Shown here piece by piece: positions 1-5,772 of a stretch of DNA of 8,654 bases. Below the pieces are notes generated by a model that saw only the letters and a program-made list of their open reading frames with translations, was not told the DNA's origin and ran no database searches. Position numbers and translations under genes: made by a program. Location of the stretch: positions 1-8,654 of the forward strand of contig CAMWRN010000088.1 in assembly GCA_947176675.1 (NCBI GenBank). Direction: 5' to 3'. Position 1 is the first letter of the stretch; the number at the start of each line of letters is the position of its first letter. Source of the DNA: an uncultured Clostridia bacterium. Its GTDB lineage: Bacteria; Bacillota; Clostridia; Oscillospirales; Ruminococcaceae.

Positions 1-1
1 A

Positions 2-7
2 TATAAT
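2..7 (+). promoter_or_regulatory. Candidate -10 box of the feo promoter
   Basis: The hexamer TATAAT is a perfect sigma-A -10 element. A start point about 6-8 bases downstream would fall inside the first palindrome (8-33), so a bound regulator would block initiation. The matching -35 element would lie outside the window, so the promoter cannot be confirmed. Confidence 0.35.
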
Positions 8-33
8 ATATAGTTAGTGAGAGCTAACTATAT
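8..33. promoter_or_regulatory. Feo operator 1 (GTTAG-N6-CTAAC palindrome)
   Basis: Perfect inverted repeat with 10-base arms (8-17 and 24-33) around the 6-base spacer TGAGAG; the inner half-sites are GTTAG and CTAAC. The same half-sites with the same spacing recur at 43-66 and 561-588, and in a weaker form at 544-563. There is no T-tract after it, so a protein-binding site is more likely than a terminator. The half-sites resemble the inner part of DtxR/IdeR boxes, but those have a much shorter spacer. The regulator is inferred, not shown. Confidence 0.7.
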
Positions 34-42
34 TGGCTATTG

Positions 43-66
43 AGATGTTAGCTTTGTCTAACATCT
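43..66. promoter_or_regulatory. Feo operator 2 (GTTAG-N6-CTAAC palindrome)
   Basis: Perfect inverted repeat with 9-base arms (43-51 and 58-66) around the spacer CTTTGT. Its centre is 34 bases from that of operator 1, and it ends 4 bases before the AGGAG ribosome binding site (71-75) of the first feoA. Outside the half-sites the arms differ from operator 1 (AGAT versus ATATA) while staying palindromic, which points to dyad symmetry under selection. Confidence 0.7.
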
Positions 67-82
67 GAAAAGGAGTGTATCT

Positions 83-295
83 ATGATGCCGCTTACACTT
101 GCAAACACAGGTGAGGAAAACATAATCAAAAAGGTCGGAGGCAATCCCGACACGAGAAAGTTTCTTGAAAATCTGGGCTTTGTAGCAGGTTCAGCGGTAA
201 CGGTCATAAGCGAAATAAGCGGAAACGTTATCGTGAACGTTAAGGATTCGAGAGTTGCCGTTTCAAAGGAAATGGCGCAGAAAATAATGGTTTAA
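83..295 (+). CDS. feoA: FeoA family protein (first copy, divergent)
   Basis: A 70-residue cytoplasmic SH3-like beta-barrel protein of the FeoA family, which assists FeoB in ferrous-iron uptake. The family pattern is visible as RKFLENLGFVAGSAVTVIS at about residues 25-43, then short beta strands around NVIVNV and a C-terminal segment SRVAVSKEMAQKI that resembles the last barrel strand. The length is normal for FeoA. Translation probably starts at 83, with AGGAG at 71-75; a second in-frame ATG at 86 is also possible. It is the first gene of the cluster, 15 bases upstream of a more typical FeoA copy. Regulation by the two palindromes directly upstream is inferred. This copy is less canonical than the second, so the two may have specialised. 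Confidence 0.85.
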   Translation: MMPLTLANTGEENIIKKVGGNPDTRKFLENLGFVAGSAVTVISEISGNVIVNVKDSRVAVSKEMAQKIMV

Positions 296-310
296 GGAGG
301 AACGGGAGTT

Positions 311-532
311 ATGTCCACATTAAAGAACGCAGCGATAGGTCAGACGGTCACAGTAAAAAAGCTTTGCGGTGAAGGTGCGGTAAAGCGGAGAATTATGGAT
401 ATGGGTATCACAAAGGGTACTGAGATTTATGTCCGCAAGGTTGCTCCATTAGGAGACCCTATTGAAATTACCGTTCGCGGATACGAGCTTTCACTTAGAA
501 AAGCCGACGCTGAAATGATTGAAGTCGGTTAA
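311..532 (+). CDS. feoA: FeoA family protein (second copy, canonical)
   Basis: A 73-residue FeoA protein. The family signature is clear: a start like MSTLKNAAIGQTVTVKKL, then a basic segment KRRIMDMGITKGTEI at about residues 25-39, and a C-terminal IEITVRGYELSLRKADAE at about 51-68, forming an SH3-like barrel. FeoA proteins act in the cytosol and are thought to modulate the FeoB GTPase or transporter. AAGGAGG at 294-300 overlaps the stop of the preceding gene and serves as the ribosome binding site. The first gene and this one are co-transcribed by spacing; feoB follows after 83 bases that contain further palindromes. Tandem FeoA proteins ahead of FeoB are common in Clostridia. Confidence 0.93.
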   Translation: MSTLKNAAIGQTVTVKKLCGEGAVKRRIMDMGITKGTEIYVRKVAPLGDPIEITVRGYELSLRKADAEMIEVG

Positions 533-543
533 TTTTTTTAAAG

Positions 544-563
544 TATAGTTAGCTATAACTAAT
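544..563. promoter_or_regulatory. Feo operator 3 (imperfect)
   Basis: The 9 bases TATAGTTAG (544-552) are identical to the left half of operator 1. After six bases comes CTAAT (559-563), giving TTAG-N6-CTAA with one mismatch to the full motif. An alternative dyad in the same place is TAGTTA-N4-TAACTA (546-561). It lies next to the stronger operator 4, with centres about 19-21 bases apart (two helical turns), so cooperative binding is possible. Any feoB-specific promoter here is only weakly visible (TTGAAG 519-524 with TATAGT 544-549, spacer 19). Confidence 0.5.
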
Positions 564-588
564 AAAGTTAGATAAATCTAACTTTATT
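561..588. promoter_or_regulatory. Feo operator 4 (26-base near-perfect palindrome)
   Basis: Arms 561-573 and 576-588 are perfectly complementary over 13 bases around a 2-base centre. The core is again GTTAG-N6-CTAAC (567-571 and 578-582). It lies between the second feoA and feoB, 27 bases before the feoB start. There is no T-tract in the + direction, which argues against a simple terminator. It is likely an internal operator that gives feoB separate iron control. Confidence 0.7.
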
Positions 589-615
589 GCGATTTATGAA
601 AGGAATAATGCTGAT

Positions 616-3030
616 ATGGAAATCAAGATAGCGCTTGCGGGAAATCCAAACGCAGGCAAAACCACGCTTTTTAATGCATTAACGGGTTCAAATCAGTTTG
701 TGGGAAACTGGCCCGGCGTTACAGTTGAGAAAAAGGAGGGGCGTCTTAAGGGGCACAAGGACGTTATAATCACCGACCTGCCCGGAATTTATTCCCTTTC
801 CCCCTATACTCTGGAGGAGGTAGTTGCAAGAAATTATCTTATCGGGGAGCGTCCCGACGCTATCCTGAATATTATCGACGGAACAAATCTGGAGCGTAAT
901 CTGTACCTTACCACGCAGCTTGTTGAGCTTGGAATTCCCGTTGTCTGCGCAGTAAATATGATGGATGTTGTCCGCAAAAACGGCGACAGCATAAACACGG
1001 AGCAGCTTGCCTCCGAGCTTGGCTGTAAGGTGGTGGAAATTTCCGCACTTAAAGGTACTGGCATAAACGAGGCTTCCGATGCGGCGATAGAGGCTGCAAG
1101 GTCGGGTGAAAAATCCGTACCCAGACATGAATTCTGCGGCTGCGTTGAACACGCTGTTGCTCATATTGAGGAAGCTGTCCTGCACGATATTCCCGAAGAA
1201 CAGCAGCGTTGGTACGCTATAAAAATATTCGAGCGGGACGAAAAAGTTCTTGAAATGCTGAATATTCCCGCAGATAAAAAATCTCATATCGAACAGGATA
1301 TTGCCGCTGCCGAGAAAGAAATGGACGATGACAGCGAAAGCATTATTACAAACGAGAGATATATTTACATAGCAGGAATTATTAAGGGATGCCTTAAAAA
1401 GAAGAACAAAGGCGGAATGACAGTTTCGGATAAGATAGACAAGATCGTTACGAACAGAATTCTTGCTCTGCCGATTTTTGCAATTGTTATGGTAATTGTT
1501 TACTATGTTTCTGTAACAACGGTTGGTACGATACTTACGGACTGGGCAAACGACGGCTTGTTCGGCGACGGCTGGCATTTGTTCGGCATAGGTACTTCCG
1601 CATACGAGGAAGCGCAGGACGATTTTGCTGCCGAGAACATTTTTACAGATGATGTTATTGCAACCGTTCAAGCTGCTGTTGACGCAGAAGTCATCGGCGC
1701 AGAGGACGTTCTGGGCGCAATTGAAGACGGCAGCTTCGGCGATTTTGACGAGGCATACGGCTCATACGGCGACGAGCTTGCAGAACAGGGCTTTGACATT
1801 TCCGAGACTGTTGACGCTGCTGTCGAGACAATGGAGGAAGAAATTGATCCATCTAATTACGGTGTGTGGATAGTAGGCGTCCCCGTAGTTGTTGAAGCAG
1901 GACTTGAAAAGATAGGCTGTGCGGAGTGGCTTTCAAGCCTTATCCTTGACGGTATTATCGGCGGCGTTGGCGCGGTACTTGGCTTTGTACCTCAAATGCT
2001 GGTACTGTTCATATTCCTTGCGTTCCTTGAATCCTGCGGCTACATGGCGCGTATCGCATTTGTAATGGACAGAATTTTCCGCCGCTTCGGTCTTTCGGGA
2101 AAATCCTTTATCCCCATGCTTATCGGTACAGGCTGCGGCGTCCCCGGAATTATGGCAAGCCGTACAATCGAAAACGAGCGCGACAGACGCATGACAATTA
2201 TGACAACAACATTTATCCCCTGCGGCGCAAAGCTTCCTATTATTGCGCTTATTGCCACGGCTTTGTTCGGCGGCGCATGGTGGGTGGCTCCCTCCGCATA
2301 CTTCCTCGGAATTGCTGCAATTGTTGTTTCGGGAATCATGCTTAAAAAGACCAAAATGTTTGCGGGAGACCCTGCTCCCTTTGTAATGGAGCTTCCCGCA
2401 TATCACCTCCCCACCTTCGGCAACGTAATGCGTTCAATGTGGGAGCGTGGCTGGTCGTTCATTAAAAAAGCGGGTACTATCATTTTGCTTTCGTCCGTTA
2501 TCATCTGGGCGGGAAGCTCATTTGGCTGGGCGGACGGCGCGTTTGGCTTCAGCACCGAGCTTGAGCTTGCGGACTCCGTTCTCGGCAAGATAGGCGAGGC
2601 TGTCTGCTGGATATTCGCACCTCTCGGTTTCGGCGAACCTACAGCGGCAGTTGCAACTATCATGGGACTTGTTGCTAAGGAAGAAGTTGTCGGCGTATTC
2701 GGCGTACTGGACTTTGTTGCAATGACCTCTCTTGCAGGCTACAGCTTCCTTGCGTTCAATCTTTTGTGCGCGCCCTGCTTTGCGGCAATGGGAGCTATCA
2801 AACGTGAAATGAACAACGCAAAGTGGACGGCTTTTGCAATTGCATACCAGTGCGGATTTGCATATGCGGTATCTCTTATAATTTACCAGCTTGGACTTCT
2901 TTTCACAGGCTCTGTAAATGTTATCGGACTTATCTTTGCCCTTGCGGTACTGGCGTTTATTATCTATATGCTTGCAAGACCTTACAAGGAAAGCACAAGG
3001 CTTACAAGAAATGTGCGTGTTAAAAACTAA
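616..3030 (+). CDS. feoB: Ferrous iron transport protein B, with acidic insertion
   Basis: An 804-residue membrane Fe(II) transporter with an N-terminal G domain. G motifs are visible: G1 GNPNAGKTT (9-17), Thr36 in the G2 loop (VGNWPGVTVE), G3 DLPG (54-57), G4 NMMD (114-117) and G5 SALKG (143-147). A helical domain follows, then membrane helix 1 (about 283-305). The gate regions carry family motifs: ESCGYMAR (472-479), GTGCGVPG around Cys507, IPCGAKLP around Cys536, and CAPC at 718-721. Residues about 328-411 form an acidic insertion with some 27 Asp/Glu and no Lys/Arg, absent from FeoB proteins of ordinary length (E. coli FeoB is 773 residues even so). The start at 616 follows AAGGA (600-604); the ATG at 608 is out of frame and soon stops. 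Regulation through the palindromes at 544-588 is inferred. Confidence 0.97.
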   Translation: MEIKIALAGNPNAGKTTLFNALTGSNQFVGNWPGVTVEKKEGRLKGHKDVIITDLPGIYSLSPYTLEEVVARNYLIGERPDAILNIIDGTNLERNLYLTTQLVELGIPVVCAVNMMDVVRKNGDSINTEQLASELGCKVVEISALKGTGINEASDAAIEAARSGEKSVPRHEFCGCVEHAVAHIEEAVLHDIPEEQQRWYAIKIFERDEKVLEMLNIPADKKSHIEQDIAAAEKEMDDDSESIITNERYIYIAGIIKGCLKKKNKGGMTVSDKIDKIVTNRILALPIFAIVMVIVYYVSVTTVGTILTDWANDGLFGDGWHLFGIGTSAYEEAQDDFAAENIFTDDVIATVQAAVDAEVIGAEDVLGAIEDGSFGDFDEAYGSYGDELAEQGFDISETVDAAVETMEEEIDPSNYGVWIVGVPVVVEAGLEKIGCAEWLSSLILDGIIGGVGAVLGFVPQMLVLFIFLAFLESCGYMARIAFVMDRIFRRFGLSGKSFIPMLIGTGCGVPGIMASRTIENERDRRMTIMTTTFIPCGAKLPIIALIATALFGGAWWVAPSAYFLGIAAIVVSGIMLKKTKMFAGDPAPFVMELPAYHLPTFGNVMRSMWERGWSFIKKAGTIILLSSVIIWAGSSFGWADGAFGFSTELELADSVLGKIGEAVCWIFAPLGFGEPTAAVATIMGLVAKEEVVGVFGVLDFVAMTSLAGYSFLAFNLLCAPCFAAMGAIKREMNNAKWTAFAIAYQCGFAYAVSLIIYQLGLLFTGSVNVIGLIFALAVLAFIIYMLARPYKESTRLTRNVRVKN

Positions 3031-3037
3031 AAAAATT

Positions 3038-3067
3038 TCAGAGGATAGATACCAATCTATCCTCTGA
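3038..3067. terminator. Hairpin between feoB and the Cys-rich peptide gene
   Basis: Perfect 13-base arms (3038-3050 and 3055-3067) close an ACCA loop, 7 bases after the feoB stop. On the + strand the hairpin is followed by only ATTTATAAA, so it is at best a weak terminator or attenuator, or an mRNA 3' stabiliser. Read on the - strand it is followed at once by a long T-run (opposite 3029-3035), so it would make a good terminator for leftward transcription. Confidence 0.6.
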
Positions 3068-3089
3068 TTTATAAACAGGAGTGATTTTT

Positions 3090-3248
3090 ATGGCAACGAT
3101 AATTGTCGGTTTAGTCGTTGCGGCGGTTTTATTTCTTGCCGCGAGACAGATTTACAAGGATAAAAAATCGGGGAAATCCTCATGCGGCGGGAACTGCGCA
3201 GGTTGTCCCCACGCTTGCGGACATTGCGGTGATGTAAAAAATGAATGA
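3090..3248 (+). CDS. FeoB-associated Cys-rich membrane protein
   Basis: A 52-residue peptide matching the FeoB_associated family. It has one hydrophobic helix at residues 4-18 (IIVGLVVAAVLFLAA), a basic stretch (RQIYKDKKSGK), then a cysteine cluster C32-x3-C36-x2-C39-x3-C43-x2-C46 with His41 and His45. Such peptides are encoded next to FeoB; their role is unproven, but they could pass or bind iron at the membrane. The ribosome binding site is AGGAG (3077-3081). The gene ends 8 bases inside the next one (ATGAATGA at 3241-3248), which suggests translational coupling to the regulator. It is short and easily missed. Confidence 0.9.
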   Translation: MATIIVGLVVAAVLFLAARQIYKDKKSGKSSCGGNCAGCPHACGHCGDVKNE

Positions 3249-3612
3249 GCTTTCATATTCGCAGAAAAAATATCTTTTTGCAATTTACAAGCTGTGTCAA
3301 AGCGGCGGGGAAGTAAAGTCTTCAGAAGTCGCGAAAATGGTTGGCGTAAGCAAGGCAAGCACCGCAGCAATGGCGGCGAAGCTGTGTGAAAGCGGATACA
3401 TCGAAAAGGAACATTACGGGCAGATAAATCTTACCGAAAGCGGCATAAAGGCGGCAAATTCGATTTTTACAAGCTGCGTTATTATTAGGGAATTCCTTGA
3501 AAATACCCTCGGTCTTGAAGCCGAAACAGCGGACAGCGACGCAGTAAAAATAGTCGTCCATACATCCGAAAAAACCGTAAACAAGCTTGCTGAACATTTA
3601 TTGAAAGGATAA
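3241..3612 (+). CDS. DtxR-family metalloregulator with altered metal ligands
   Basis: A 123-residue regulator with the layout of DtxR/MntR repressors: a winged helix (about 5-70; recognition helix near SKASTAAMAAKL; wing ending LTESG 64-68) and a short dimerisation domain (about 72-120). There is no C-terminal SH3-like domain. A near-gapless alignment with DtxR, made from memory, places Lys10, Cys79, Arg83, Asp98, Val102, Val105 and Val106 where DtxR has the ligands Met10, His79, Glu83, His98, Cys102, Glu105 and His106. The classical metal sites therefore seem lost; Cys19, Cys49, Cys79, His58 and His107 are the remaining candidate ligands. The start overlaps the preceding gene. It probably controls this cluster, perhaps through the GTTAG-N6-CTAAC palindromes; both points are inferred. 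A generic MarR-like HTH is the alternative. Confidence 0.8.
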   Translation: MNELSYSQKKYLFAIYKLCQSGGEVKSSEVAKMVGVSKASTAAMAAKLCESGYIEKEHYGQINLTESGIKAANSIFTSCVIIREFLENTLGLEAETADSDAVKIVVHTSEKTVNKLAEHLLKG

Positions 3613-3615
3613 AAA

Positions 3616-3984
3616 ATGGCAACTGCAATTATAATAATTCTGTTGATCTTAATATGTATATTTTCAGTAAAAAGCTATATGAAAAAGCTTGCTCACGGCT
3701 GCTGCGGCACGGAAGGCGACGACGAAAAAGCTTCCGAAACAAAAGTCGATCTGTCCGAATGCAAATATAAATATACAGTTAAGGTCGGAGGTATGTCCTG
3801 CAAAAACTGTGCTGCAAAAATTGAAAATGCTTTTAACAGAAAAGACGGTCTGTATGCTAAGGCAGACTTTAAAAGCGGGACAGCAGAAATATATTCAAAC
3901 GCTGACGTTTCAGAATTTACAATTCGTCAGACTGTCGTCGGGTTTGGGTATTCGGTGGAAGAGATAGAGAAAAATAATTTCTAA
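3616..3984 (+). CDS. Membrane-anchored heavy-metal-associated (HMA) domain protein
   Basis: A 122-residue protein with an N-terminal membrane helix (residues 4-18, mostly Ile/Leu), then SYMKKLAHGCCG with Cys29-Cys30, a charged linker, and an HMA ferredoxin-like fold from about 53 to 119. The metal motif GGMSCKNC (58-65) is the GMxCxxC signature of CopZ/ATPase-type soft-metal domains. AAAGGA (3604-3609) overlaps the end of the preceding gene and the start is 4 bases after that stop, so it belongs to the operon. HMA domains usually bind Cu(I), Zn or similar metals; a role in Fe(II) handling here is open. The N-terminus resembles the FeoB-associated peptide in design: one helix followed by cysteines. 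No clear terminator follows; a decayed integrase begins 11 bases further on the other strand. Confidence 0.85.
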   Translation: MATAIIIILLILICIFSVKSYMKKLAHGCCGTEGDDEKASETKVDLSECKYKYTVKVGGMSCKNCAAKIENAFNRKDGLYAKADFKSGTAEIYSNADVSEFTIRQTVVGFGYSVEEIEKNNF

Positions 3985-3995
3985 TCAAAAAATAT

Positions 3996-4193
3996 TTAAG
4001 CTTGTGCTTCTAGGATTGTGCCTGTGGTAAGCTCAGCCACCGCAAGCTGTAACTTCGCCTTTGCTTCCTTTGCGGTTTTACCGTATCGGGTCAGCTTTTT
4101 CGGTCAACCCGTTGCAGGATTTATTCCATAATAATGTATGGCTTCATATCTGCCGTCCCTGCACTGATAAATACCGTTTCCTTTCTTTGGCAA
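3996..4193 (-). pseudogene. int: Tyrosine integrase, N-terminal remnant
   Basis: Read on the - strand from a TTG at 4193, with AGGAG (opposite 4203-4207) nine bases upstream. The 66 codons give the start of a Tn916/ICE-type integrase: (M)PKKGNGIYQCRDGRYEA, then IHYYGINPATG, a TGA stop as codon 30 (4104-4106), and PKKLTRYGKTAKEAKAKLQL. This is the N-terminal arm-binding domain. The frame ends at 3996 just after ILEAQA, where a full integrase would need about 300 more residues, so the SAM-like and catalytic domains are missing. The TTG stands where relatives have ATG. The gene is both truncated and interrupted, hence dead. It abuts the end of the feo cluster, which suggests a deletion joined the two. 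Confidence 0.8.
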
Positions 4194-4288
4194 TAATACC
4201 AACTCCTATTAATATATTTTACGGTACATTCGGTACAAATGCCTGCAAACCTCCTTTTTAAGCCAATTTGAATGTCCCGTAATTAACT

Positions 4289-5025
4289 TTATTTGGGGTA
4301 ACATCCCGCATTTTTCTCCGAAGGCGGCAGGGCTATCAGCTTTGAAAATTCCTCAAAGGTGCAGCCGCCGTCCTGCGCTTCTTTAAGAAGCTTTTTTGCG
4401 TTTTCCTGCCACTTGTGATATTCGTCCCCTATGCTCAAATCACGGTTGTAGCGGGCGTTGTACGCCTTGTTGTTTTTCAGGTACAGCTTTTTGTACTCGT
4501 CAATATGGACGCACTGTTTGGCGTACTCCTCGATTTTTACGCAGTCCGCACAGTATCGCGCCCGTGTAGTCTTTGAAGTAAACTATTTCCCGCAAGCTTC
4601 GCATTCGGACAGATGACTGCCGATAAAATAAATGTGATTTATTTCATAGCAGACAGCGGCATAAAGGCTGTTGAACCGCATCGCCTTGAAGTACGGGAAA
4701 ATCTCGCTCTCGTCCACAATCGCCTTAAAGCCGTCACAAATCGGGACGTTTCTGCCCGCAAGATTTTTTGATAAATTTTCGTATTCGTCCAACAAAATCC
4801 TGCACTCATTATATATAATATGCCAATCCGCCGAAAGAAAAAATTCAGAAGCGTACCGAACGGCTTCGACTCGCTGTCCTTGAAGCTGTCGGCAATGATT
4901 TTATCGTCCGACACCATAGACTGCTTTATTATATTAGCCTGTTCGCTGTATTTCAGAAGCGGACCGCTGCTTGAAATATACTCGCTTTCGTCCGTAAAAT
5001 ATACCGTCGTGATATTATTTATCAC
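4289..5025 (-). pseudogene. Broken zinc-ribbon protein gene (DUF6076-like)
   Basis: On the - strand a GTG start at 5025 is preceded by GGGAGGT (opposite 5034-5040). About 245 codons run to a TAA at 4289-4291 with two lesions. The first is a one-base frameshift at a T6 run (opposite 4838-4843) that joins SKPFGTLLN to SADWHIIYNECRILLDEYEN. The second is an amber codon at 4583-4585 inside a zinc ribbon (CEACGK, stop, FTSKTTRARYCADC; spacing C-x2-C-x13-C-x2-C). The C-terminal part is charged and helical (EYHKWQENAKKLLKEAQ). The layout recalls DUF6076 proteins found on integrative elements of Firmicutes, recalled rather than searched. It lies upstream of the integrase remnant on the same strand, so the two were probably one operon. 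Confidence 0.7.
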
Positions 5026-5054
5026 AAAATTCGACCTCCCTGTATTTCTGTATC

Positions 5055-5088
5055 GTGGATATGTATATCTATTATTAACCATATCCAC
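5055..5088. repeat. Inverted repeat in the divergent control region
   Basis: GTGGATATG (5055-5063) and CATATCCAC (5080-5088) form perfect 9-base arms around 16 AT-rich bases. It sits between the - strand zinc-ribbon pseudogene and the + strand HTH gene, about 30 bases upstream of that gene's promoter. An operator, or a binding site for the excisionase-like protein, is plausible but not shown. Confidence 0.5.
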
Positions 5089-5113
5089 TAATAATTAATA
5101 TTATATCACGCTA

Positions 5114-5142
5114 TTGCAATTTGTTAAGAGAATTGTTATAAT
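5114..5142 (+). promoter_or_regulatory. Promoter of the excisionase-like gene
   Basis: TTGCAA (5114-5119) and TATAAT (5137-5142) with a 17-base spacer form a good sigma-A promoter. Transcription would start near 5149, about 40 bases before the ATG at 5191. Confidence 0.65.
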
Positions 5143-5190
5143 TTTACTATAGTAGTTATGACTAAATATTTTCAAACAGGAGTGTGTAGA

Positions 5191-5397
5191 ATGAACAAGA
5201 ACAACAAAATAACCACATTGGACGAAATGCCCCTCATTTTAACTGTAAGAGATATAGAGAAAATAATAGGCATAAGCAAGGTGAAAGCCTACAAGCTTGT
5301 GAGGACGGAGGGTTTCACCTTGATAAAGGTGGGGCGGCGTATCGCCATACCGAAGCCTGCGTTCGAGCGTTGGCTCAATAACTGTGACGGGGAATGA
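5191..5397 (+). CDS. Excisionase-like helix-turn-helix protein
   Basis: A 68-residue protein with the MerR-like winged-helix pattern of Xis/HTH_17 proteins: LTVRDIEKIIGISKVKAYKLV (about 17-37), a turn, then the wing GFTLIKVGRRIAIPKPAFERWL (about 41-62). Such small proteins bind DNA next to integrase att sites and direct excision, or regulate an element. The start at 5191 is chosen because AGGAG (5178-5182) lies 8 bases before it; the upstream in-frame ATG at 5158 has no binding site. Unlike its neighbours it is intact, although its expected integrase partner is broken (3996-4193). An 8-codon open stretch follows at 5400-5426, perhaps the start of a lost gene. Confidence 0.8.
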   Translation: MNKNNKITTLDEMPLILTVRDIEKIIGISKVKAYKLVRTEGFTLIKVGRRIAIPKPAFERWLNNCDGE

Positions 5398-5640
5398 TAT
5401 GGACGTGCGTGATGAATTTGTCTGATTGGAAGTGCTTTATTTGGTTTTACACAAAATTTGGTGCGGGTTCCATTTCGGGAGCTGCAATACATTTTCTATG
5501 TACTACCTTAACGTCCACCTGAATGTCAGTTGCTCACATGGTTTGGAAACGTGCTTTTTCTTTTCTTCTTTTGAGAGAGTCGTTCAGACTTTTTCATGTT
5601 GCTCTGCTTACACCGATTTTTCGGAATATTTTATCATGGA
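5398..5640. other. Non-coding stretch, probable element debris
   Basis: No gene is convincing here. Short open stretches exist: on the + strand 5400-5426, and on the - strand a Lys-rich 23-codon frame beginning MKKSERLSQKKKRKS and a 24-codon frame containing IQVDVKVVHRKC. None is long enough to assign. It looks like decayed element DNA left of the IS1 copy. Confidence 0.4.
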
Positions 5641-5670
5641 TTGACAAAACCTTATATCTTGTGTTATACT
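5641..5670 (+). promoter_or_regulatory. Strong promoter upstream of the IS1 copy
   Basis: TTGACA (5641-5646) and TATACT (5665-5670) with an 18-base spacer. It lies outside the left IS end (5737), so it belonged to the host or element locus and now reads into the dead transposase. Its original target gene is not evident. Confidence 0.6.
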
Positions 5671-5727
5671 ATTTTTAATATACAATTTTCTTCCTGTGAA
5701 TTGTAGCACTACAGACTTTTTTGAGAT

Positions 5728-5734
5728 AATTAAC
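5728..5734 (+). repeat. Candidate target duplication, left copy
   Basis: AATTAAC at 5728-5734 recurs at 6578-6584, just outside the other IS end. The left copy is 2 bases from the terminal repeat as drawn, and so is the right one. IS1 elements usually make 8-10 bp duplications, so a 7-bp match may be a decayed duplication or chance. Confidence 0.4.
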
Positions 5735-5736
5735 CG

Positions 5737-5754
5737 GGTGTGGACAAAAAGCGC
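5737..5754 (+). repeat. Left terminal inverted repeat of the IS1 copy
   Basis: GGTGTGGACAAAAAGCGC; it matches the reverse complement of 6558-6575 at 14 of 18 positions, with identical outer six and inner five bases. Confidence 0.65.
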
Positions 5755-5772
5755 GAAATATGATATAAGGAT

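Noticed and set aside
543..588. Operator 4 as a terminator for the feoA genes
   Set aside because: No T-run follows on the + strand, and the core repeats the operator design found before the first feoA. A minor terminator role is not excluded.
688..1671. Long open frame on the - strand across feoB (327 codons)
   Set aside because: It is antisense to a well-supported FeoB G domain, has no ribosome binding site or family resemblance, and its composition follows the codon pattern of feoB.
5158..5190. Earlier start (5158) for the excisionase-like protein
   Set aside because: No ribosome binding site precedes it, it lies close to the inferred transcription start, and AGGAG is placed correctly for 5191.
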